From the NCBI RefSeq assembly GCF_003265705.1, contig NW_020312828.1, positions 58,802,882 through 58,866,881 of the forward strand: 64,000 nt of DNA, given 5' to 3'. Shown here piece by piece: positions 57,006 through 64,000 of the stretch (the stretch's first letter is position 1; the number at the start of each line of letters is the position of its first letter). A program made the translations under genes and the position numbers. A model generated the notes under the pieces. That model made no database searches and had not been told where the DNA came from. It was given only the letters and a program-made list of their open reading frames with translations. Source of the stretch: Callorhinus ursinus (lineage: Eukaryota; Chordata; Mammalia; Carnivora; Otariidae).

Positions 57006-58670
57006 TGTAACTCTTGGTGAGTAATAACTTGGTATTATTGAATTCCCAAGGTGGGCATGAAGTTCAAGTCCCCACTGTGGAACTATGTTGAATAAATCAA
57101 AGTACTTGCCCTCCAAAGTTAACTGAGGTGCAAAAATGGAGCAAGATATGTGAGAATAGATAGAAATAAGATGCTATAAGAGTTCAGAGGAGACAGAGGT
57201 TAATTTTGGATGGAAAAGCTGGTCATTTTTCATAGTAGTAATGAATTTCAACTCAACCTTGAAGGAATGTTAAGTATTTTACAGCTAAAAATAGGGGAGA
57301 AACATTCCCAGGCTGTGTAAACAGCATAAGTAAACGCAAAGGGGAATTTGACATTTGGCGTGTTTGAAAAATACTGAATGATTCGATGTGAGTAAACCAT
57401 AAGGTGAACGAGACCAGTTAAAACAGGTAAATTGGAAGTTAAATTCTAAAAGTCTATTGTGAAATACTGGCCAACAAGAAAGAAAGAAACTCCTTCAGAT
57501 AGGCAAGAGCAATTGAGTAGACAATCCCCTTTTTAGAAATAATGCTACACGTTTGCTATTCATAAATTCTGTTACCTTCAGATGATAAATGTTTTTATCT
57601 ATGATAAAAAATATGATTGAAAAATCATATTTTGCACTCACTTGCTACTGCTTTACTCCTGATAACTCCATGTCTATCTTGCCTGTCAGTTTTAGTTTGT
57701 TATAAAACTAGTCCACCTTGGGCTGACCACTGTTTTTCAGCCCGCTTTCACTAACACCCCTAAACTCAGCAAGAACTGTCTCTATCTTTAACACTACACA
57801 AATAACAGTGAAACCCCTCTTTGTACATTGTTATAGAAACAGATATTTTATAGTTTCTCCATGGCTGAATTATTAATTTCTTAAATCTGTAACATGTAAC
57901 TATAACTCCCCTTCATACCTGTCAACTCTGAGAGCTAGAAACCAAACAGTGTACTACTGTTGGAAGAGATTGTTAATTTCCTTTAAAATTAACCACCTTC
58001 ACTCACCATACATTCCAAAAGTTTGGAGAGAATTCAAATTCCTGAACTAAAGGTAAAAATATTTCCAATAAATTTGATCTTTTATTCTATCCGATCCTCC
58101 TCTCTCTAGTGTGTTGGCTGCTTCATCTTACAGGATTCAAATATTTTGATTCTCTCATAAACAGAAAGTTTTAACAGTAACGTATTAAGGAGACACCGAT
58201 ATTTCTCAAAACTGAAGATCTAATTTTGCCAAAGGATACATACTGATTTCAATATTAATCTTTCTAGATTACAAGTTTTGAAAAGATAAATGTCTATTGC
58301 ATTGATACTATCTTCAGAGTAAAAGTGTATCAGCTTATATAATAAAGAGTTGGCTTTATTTAAGAGTTTAGACAGTGTAGTCACTGTCTGGAATAGTCAA
58401 TGGAGGCACTCATACATTAAAAGAAGAGTCCCAGATGCAAACAAAAGAAATATGAACCAAAGTAAAAAGGACAATGATATAAAATGACTGAGGGAGCACA
58501 GAAAAGAGTATTGACCACTTTAACCAGGAGAGACTGAAGATTTCACAGGGTAGTAGTTTGAACTGGGTCTGGAAGCCTTTGTGTGTGTGTGTGGAGGTAG
58601 GGAGGTGGAGGAAATAAGTGAGGTAAAATAGGAATATGTGAGGAAAATGTGGCATATTTAGGAAAAACAT
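57006..58670. other. No gene; possible ancient repeat at 57140-57450
   Basis: 57140-57450 contains a widespread mammalian pattern (TTTCAACTCAACCTTGAAGG, GGGGAGAAACATTCCCAGGC, AACAGCATAAGTAAACGCAA, GACATTTGGCGTGTTTG) whose family I cannot name with confidence. (TG)n of seven units lies at 58581-58594. Otherwise unrecognised. Confidence 0.4.
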
Positions 58671-58686
58671 ACAGTTAAGCATTTAT

Positions 58687-58876
58687 TTTTTTTAAAGATT
58701 TTATTTATTCATTCATGAGAGACAGAGGGGGAGAGAGAGAGAGAGAGAGAGAGAAGCAGAGGGAGAAGCAGGCTCCCAAGGAGCAGGGAGCCCGATGCGG
58801 GACTCGATCCCAGGGCCCTGGGATCATGACCTGAGCCGAAGGCAGACGCTTAACCGACTGAGCCAGCCAGGCGCCC
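58687..58876 (-). mobile_element. CAN-SINE, antisense
   Basis: TTTAAAGATTTTATTTATTC, (GA)n, GGGACTCGATCCCAGGGCCC, head end CCAGCCAGGCGCCC. The TSD ACAGTTAAGCATTTAT is exact at 58671-58686 and 58877-58892. Confidence 0.95.
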
Positions 58877-58892
58877 ACAGTTAAGCATTTAT

Positions 58893-60505
58893 AAACAGGA
58901 TGTGTTTGGAGGAGTCTATGCAGATGCACTGAACATGGATCAGCAAATATGAGTATTATATGTCATAAGGAAGAATTTCAACACCATCCCAAAAGCAATT
59001 GAAAAAACACTAAGTTTTAAAGCAATGAAGAATAACTAGATTTGTGATATAGGGTGTTGTCTCTTATGGCAGAAGCAGGTGTATTAGCGGAGATGGAAAA
59101 ATCTGTAAAAATGATAAGGCCAGGGAGAGCATCAATGCAGGAGCTCAAGTACGGTATTAAGATAATGTGTAATAAGTCAATAGCCAGAGATAAGTTAAAT
59201 TTAAAAGAAAGATGCAAATAGCATATGATGCCAAACAGAAAAATCTGGAAGACATGATGAAATATGAATATTTGCTGGATAAGCTAAATGGTTAAAAGAT
59301 AAAATGGACAGAGGGCAAATATCAATTATTTCAAATAAGCAAATTTGGGGCATGACAGTGTCATTGGTGATATAAGGTCAAGTAAAAGGATGTATAGTAA
59401 TGCATATGGCACAAAATAGGAGAAAAGAGGAAGAGAATGGAGAAATACTGAGTTCACATATTTTGGAGATATGTTTAGTCAAGTTTCATAATTGTGGGAC
59501 CTAATTTATAAATAGCAGGCTGAACTTTGCTTAATGTCAGTAAAATTTGTTGTAGTGTTTGAATCTGTCACTGTAGTTTTTAGACAACAGCCTACTTTGA
59601 GCACATATATACAGAACTTTACATTAAATGCATATGCAAAGAAATAATAAGGTTATGTCAGTATTTGAATTCTACCTCAGCACATAATTCTCTGACATTG
59701 GTCAAATTCTTTGTTTAGGCTTAGTTTTGTCATCTATAAAGTATTTAAAACAATCCTTAACGTGTCATTGAAAGGAATAAAGAACATTACATGTAAAACT
59801 CTTAGCCAGTATGTCTAACACAACATGAGTCCTTATTAGATAATATTTATTACTCATAATAGAAAAGACCTTGAAAGATTTCTTAGTAAATTCTTATTGA
59901 TATTTCCTGGAACATAGTTAAATCATAGTGGGAGAGTAAATTTTTCTCTATTGGAGGAATTAGAAAAAACAAACAATATTTTAACTTTGGGCAAGGACTT
60001 CATTATATTCCAAATTATAGCCTTCCCTATCACTAAACAATACTTTTTCAGTGAACACTCAATAAATCACAACTCACTTTCTTAAAAATGTGAATTCCAA
60101 ATTTAGTTTTTTCTTGTTTCTTAATCTTTTCCACAGTATTATTTTACACACATATATGCCTCATTATTTCTACTATTCCTCAGAGATTCATTCCCTAGGA
60201 TCATGGTCTTTGTTCTCTTGCCTTCTCCTTCTCTTTTACAAGATTCTGTAAACCTTTATAGCTGTAGTTTATCCACACTTCCTTTCACACAATCCTTGCC
60301 AATTGGCTCCAAAAGTGTTTTTCTATGGCGTGCTCAGAGACTAGGTTTTGCTGTGTCTCAAAATTTGAAAACCTCCCTGTGAAATATATCTTAAGTTTTA
60401 GGTGGTCAAGAATATGTTTTCCAATCTAAATGGAATTCCTAAAATTTAAATTAAAGTTGGTCATTACAGAAGAAAGAAAGGTGATTATATCAAGTTCATC
60501 TGCTT
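58893..60505. other. No recognised feature
   Basis: AT-rich DNA without gene signals. 58990-59420 may hold an old repeat, but no family is evident. Confidence 0.45.
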
Positions 60506-60521
60506 CTTAGAAACCATTATT

Positions 60522-60692
60522 TTTTTTTTTAAGATTTTATTTATTTGACAGAGAGAGACACAGTGAGAGAGGGAACACAAGCAGGGGGAGTGAGAGAGGG
60601 AGAAGCAGGCTCCCCACTGAGTAGGGAGCTTGATGTGGGGCTCGATCCCAGGATCTAAGGCAGATGCTTAACGACTAAGCCACCCAGGTGCC
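60522..60692 (-). mobile_element. CAN-SINE, antisense, internal deletion
   Basis: Poly(T), AAGATTTTATTTATTTGACA, GA-rich tract, GGGGCTCGATCCCAGGATC, then directly TAAGGCAGATGCTTAACGAC: the 'ACCCTGGGATCATGACCTGAGC' segment is missing. The TSD CTTAGAAACCATTATT is exact at 60506-60521 and 60693-60708. Confidence 0.95.
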
Positions 60693-60708
60693 CTTAGAAA
60701 CCATTATT

Positions 60709-61136
60709 ATTATTTGAAAATAATCTGTTTCTTTTGCAGTGTTCTCAACCCTGCCTGATTCAATGGTTCCTTTAAAAAACAAACATAGTATAATGCTAAT
60801 TCTATCATTCTAAAATTAAATTAAAAGATAATATAGACTACCCACACACATAATCTTTAAATAATAGTAATGTCCATTCTAAAATAATGGAGGATAAAAG
60901 GGAAATAATCATAATTAAATTATATGAACTTTAATATATAAATGCTCAGATATCACCACACTGGGAAACAAAATAAAGTGGCCACATATTTGTACATACT
61001 GGCTTTATGAAAAATAGTATTAGAAGTAATTCCAACAAAAAAGATTGATATTAGAATAAGAACGGTTGTTTTAATAAGTTAATAATGGCCCAGACTTCCT
61101 TGTGTGTGGTAACAGAAAGAGGAAAAATTTTATTTT
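60709..61136. other. No recognised feature
   Basis: AT-rich interval between two SINEs; nothing seen. Confidence 0.5.
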
Positions 61137-61152
61137 AAGTAGGAATAAAATG

Positions 61153-61332
61153 GGGCGCCTTGGTGGCTCAGTCGGTTAAGCGTCTGCCTTCAGCTCAGGT
61201 CATGATCTCAGGGTCATGCGATTGAGCCCTGCATTGAAGGGAGGGGGGTCTCTGCTCAGCGGGGAGTCTGTTTCTCCCTCTGCCCTTCCTTGTGCTCTCC
61301 CTCTCTCTGTCTCAAATAAATAAATAACATCT
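61153..61332 (+). mobile_element. CAN-SINE
   Basis: Head GGGCGCCTTGGTGGCTCAG, core altered by a short GGGAGGGGGG insertion near 61240-61249, tail AATAAATAAATAACATCTTC. TSD AAGTAGGAATAAAATG (61137-61152) and AAGTAAGAATAAAATG (61333-61348), one mismatch. Confidence 0.95.
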
Positions 61333-61348
61333 TCAAAAAAATAAGTAA

Positions 61349-62179
61349 GAATAAAATGTTAGAGCAAGTTAAGAATTTTCAAAATAGAGAAACCAAGAAA
61401 TACCATGTTGTTATAAATGACCTTATTGATAAGGGTACTGTCTACATAATTCTGTATGTTATGGCATAGCATGTAAGTGATACAGAAAACAGGTCTCCTC
61501 TTGTGAATTCTTACCACCTGTCAAAACAAGACATATATTCAGACTCTAGAACTTGAAAGAAAAAGAAAAATTTATCTTAATTGATGAAGAGTAGTAGAAG
61601 ATGAGTTGGAAAAGAAAAGTAAGCAAAGAAGGTATAGAAAGTGAATTCCTCTGGAGACATTCCTGAAGACTAAAATAAATTGGCAACCCCAAATAAGTAA
61701 ATACTTCAATATGTAATGTTTACAACATATATTTGTAATATTTTAATTTTTTCAGTATATTACAATTTTACGATTATTTACATTTCTTTTGTCTCTTATA
61801 TATAATGGTATTTTGATTAAATTTATTAAAATTGTGATTTATACTTAAATGGGATCCAATGGGTAACCATATGAATGACTACGAAGACCTTCAAAGTCAT
61901 GTTAAAATTGAGAGAATTTTTCATTTTGTGAGACCATTCCACTAAGTCCAGTGGTGCTCTTCCAATAACTTTGGCAACCCAAATACTTTTGCAGATTTCA
62001 AAAATGCTTTCTAGAAGAAGGGTATTATCACCCATACTGAGAACACAACTGTAAGATAACTTCAGTTCCTTTCTGAGGTTTATAACATGGAACCTTTTTA
62101 GAAGAATAGAGAAAATGTGCATGAGTCTATTATAAACAGGCAATAAAGCATCTGGTTTTTAAAAATCAGACAAGTAAGT
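61349..62179. other. No recognised feature
   Basis: AT-rich sequence. A 105-codon minus-strand frame at 61826-62143 (starting MPVYNRLMHIFSILLK) has no domain I recognise, no supporting context and a composition typical of chance frames. Confidence 0.45.
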
Positions 62180-62515
62180 TTCAAATTCCAAATTTCCACT
62201 TATAAATCTATGACATTGGACAAGCTAATTATCCTCACTGATGCTCTGTTCTTGGGTAACCAACCATCCTTGTTTGCTTGAGGTTTTCCTGGTTTTAGCA
62301 CTGAAAGACCCATGTCACAGGAAACCTTTCAGCCAAAGGCAAACCAAGATGATTAGCTGGTTACCCTAATTTCTCCTACTGGCAAAATAGGATAGCTCAT
62401 TAGGTTTTCATGAAGTTGAGTCATAAATGAGAAAACATTTGGACACTACTTAAAACAGAGTCTAGCACCTACAGAGGAAAGCTCAATAAATTATTATTAT
62501 TTGATCCTAAATAGG
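62180..62515 (+). repeat. MIR SINE, split by a MITE
   Basis: Left part: AAATTTCCACTTATAAATCT, ATGACATTGGACAAGCTAAT, TATCCTCACTGATGCTCTG. Right part from 62370: CTACTGGCAAAATAGG, TCATGAAGTTGAGTCATAAA, CAGAGTCTAGCACCTACAGA and AAAGCTCAATAAATTATTAT. Together they give a near-complete MIR once 62252-62369 is removed. Confidence 0.8.
62252..62369. mobile_element. Palindromic DNA-transposon MITE in MIR
   Basis: 118 bp with imperfect terminal inverted repeats: TTGGGTAACCAACCATC at the left and the complement of TTAGGGTAACCAGCTAATC at the right, both followed inward by a CTTG(G)TTTGC block. The centre holds GGTTTTAGCACTGAAAGACC. It has no coding capacity. The family resembles old mammalian non-autonomous DNA transposons; I do not commit to a name. 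Confidence 0.75.
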
Positions 62516-62707
62516 TAATGGAGTGAAATAACCTGGAAAGTGAATATATGCTTTAATTTCAAAACTAAAATCTCAACTTACAGTTTTCTGCATATTGAGT
62601 ACCTTAACATCTAGCCTAAACAATGAAGTCAAAAGAACAACAATAACAAGTGATATTTGATAAATATTCTTATATGTAGTAGAAACTCTTTTAAAGGGTT
62701 TGAATAT

Positions 62708-62896
62708 GGGCACCTGGGTGGCTCAGTTGGTTAAGCGACTGCCTTCAGCTCAGGTCATGATCCTGGAGTCCCGGGATCGAGTCCCACATCGGGCTCCCTG
62801 CTCATCAGGGAGTCTGCTTCTCCCTCTGACCCTCTTCCCTCTCGTGCTATCTCTCATTCCCTCTCTCTCAAATAAATAAATAAAAAATCTTTTAAA
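62708..62896 (+). mobile_element. CAN-SINE, young subfamily
   Basis: Head GGGCACCTGGGTGGCTCAG with the diagnostic ATCCTGGAGTCCCGGGATCG and CCTCTGACCCTCTTCCCTCT also seen at 26784-26972. The TSD AAAGGGTTTGAATAT is exact at 62693-62707 and 62897-62911. Confidence 0.96.
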
Positions 62897-62954
62897 AAAG
62901 GGTTTGAATATTTCTGCTTTCATAATTTTCTTTTTCCCATTAAAAAAGACTTAA

Positions 62955-63050
62955 CAATATTAATATTTGCCAAAGATCACACAGTTAGAAAACAGAAACA
63001 GACACAAAGCTTCAGGTTAATCTGGCTCTCAATTTTTTGCTTTTAATGAA
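62955..63050 (-). repeat. MIR SINE fragment, antisense
   Basis: TTTGCCAAAGATCACACAGT followed by TAGAAAACAGAAACAGAC and TCAGGTTAATCTGGCTCTCA is the antisense MIR core ('TTGCCCAAGGTCACACAGCTAG..GGCAGTCTGGCTC'). Confidence 0.75.
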
Positions 63051-64000
63051 GGTAAAGGAAATTACAAAGGTATCGAAATGAAGACCAAATTCCTCAGATT
63101 ATGGTACTAAAATGTTCAGTTTCCACATCACACTAAATTATACGTTTATATTACTTGTCAAACGTACCTTGCGGGTGAGCTTGAAAGAAAAGAAAGCAAG
63201 ATATTGGTGCAGAATCATCACACAGGATGGGAGAGGATTCTTAGATTTAGTGATTCTTAGAAAATATTATGTATCTATTAAATCCAAGTGTTTCAGTTTT
63301 TACTCCACCAGTAGCAGAGTCTGTGACAGTCAAGTGAGAGTGTTTAGCTTATTTAGGTATTATCCCAAGCAACACCAAGAGGGAAGAAGGAACAGGGGGC
63401 AGGAAGAGAACAGCCAATAAAGAATGCACTATCAAGCCCATTATCATGAGGCAACTGGAGGTTCATCCTGCCAGGGAACTCAAGGAATCAGTTTAGAACA
63501 TGTTACTCAGAGTTGTCCAGCCCAAAGTAAGGAAGCTGGAGCATTAATGCACCAACTACCTCCAGTCACAAGCAGAAGGTAGCTTCCAGTAGGCATTTAC
63601 TCTACTATTTTTCTCCCAGAGCAGGCTTCAGCCACCAGAGAGAGCCCTCAGACAGTTGAAAATAGGTCGGGAGGCACTAAAAGATACAACCCAAGGAGAT
63701 ATGGCCAGGCAACAACAGTGTCTGCTACACCATGGCAGTCTACTTATATTTTCTTAATGCTACTTATATTTGAACACATTCAAATCTGCTATATTACTAC
63801 TCTGCCATATATACTGAGCGATTTTAATTTTCTATGTCCTTGTTGAAGCTGTCCAGTCTTTATTAAATCCCTCCATTTCTCTAGTTGGAAAACATGCATT
63901 CTAAAAAGTTTGTCTTAAATACAATAATTTCCAACCTTTTCTCTGGCTTCTCTGAGGAAAAAAAGCTATTTTTTCACTTACATTCTCTTTGTGATGTTAA
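63051..64000. other. No recognised feature
   Basis: 63360-63740 is clearly less AT-rich than its surroundings and may be an old LTR or unclassified repeat. The 102-codon frame at 63112-63420 has no domain I recognise and I do not call it a gene. Confidence 0.4.

Noticed and set aside
61826..62143. 105-codon minus-strand frame with leucine-rich start
   Set aside because: No domain, no promoter or splice context; length is within chance for AT-rich DNA of this size.
63112..63420. 102-codon plus-strand frame near the right end
   Set aside because: No recognisable domain, and composition is like its non-coding surroundings.

Overview
The window is a piece of a mammalian nuclear genome with no protein-coding exon, no RNA gene and no operon-like structure that I can support. 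About twenty copies of a tRNA-Lys-derived SINE (CAN-SINE / SINEC type: head GGCGCCTGGGTGGCTCAG, CT-rich 3' part, AATAAA-rich tail) place it in Carnivora. The 'CCCAGGGTCCTGGGATCGAG ... CTGCTTCTCCCTCT' body is the caniform form. I see neither the dog-specific SINEC_Cf type nor the cat type, so a non-canid caniform (bear, seal or mustelid-like) is the best guess. The sequence is AT-rich and dense in old LINE-1 (L1), as expected of a gene desert or a very large intron.

Layout. 1-1829: mostly unrecognised, with one MIR-like stretch. 1847-9077: a structurally full-length carnivore L1 (long 5'UTR, ORF1, ORF2, 3'UTR) with a perfect 17-bp target-site duplication (TSD). It is disabled by many frameshifts, a deleted endonuclease GDFN motif and an FADN reverse-transcriptase box, and it carries a SINE. 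9681-10402: a frameshifted processed pseudogene of cyclophilin A (PPIA). 10.8-17.7 kb: several old L1 pieces in both orientations, partly nested. 17.7-32.9 kb: largely unique AT-rich DNA with SINEs, MIR, an MLT1-like LTR, L2 and short L1 pieces. 32.9-34.4 kb: two LTR-like blocks, one with a 6-bp TSD. 35.2-38.1 kb: a rearranged old antisense L1. 39.3-42.4 kb: two sense L1 3' pieces, one with a clear TSD. 48.7-52.5 kb: a decayed class I endogenous retrovirus copy with the structure R-U5-internal-U3-R-poly(A), flanked by a short direct repeat, which looks like an L1-mediated processed copy. 52.6 kb: a 25-bp tailless SINE head with a 17-bp TSD. 54.3-57.0 kb: L1 and L2 fragments. 57-64 kb: SINEs, MIR and a palindromic DNA-transposon MITE nested in a MIR.

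The window is best read as a record of L1-driven retrotransposition. L1 enzymes supplied in trans explain the SINEs, the PPIA retrocopy, the processed retroviral copy and the tailless SINE fragment; older L1, L2, MIR and DNA-transposon fossils form the background. All family assignments come from recalled consensus patterns, not from a search, and boundaries without a TSD are approximate.
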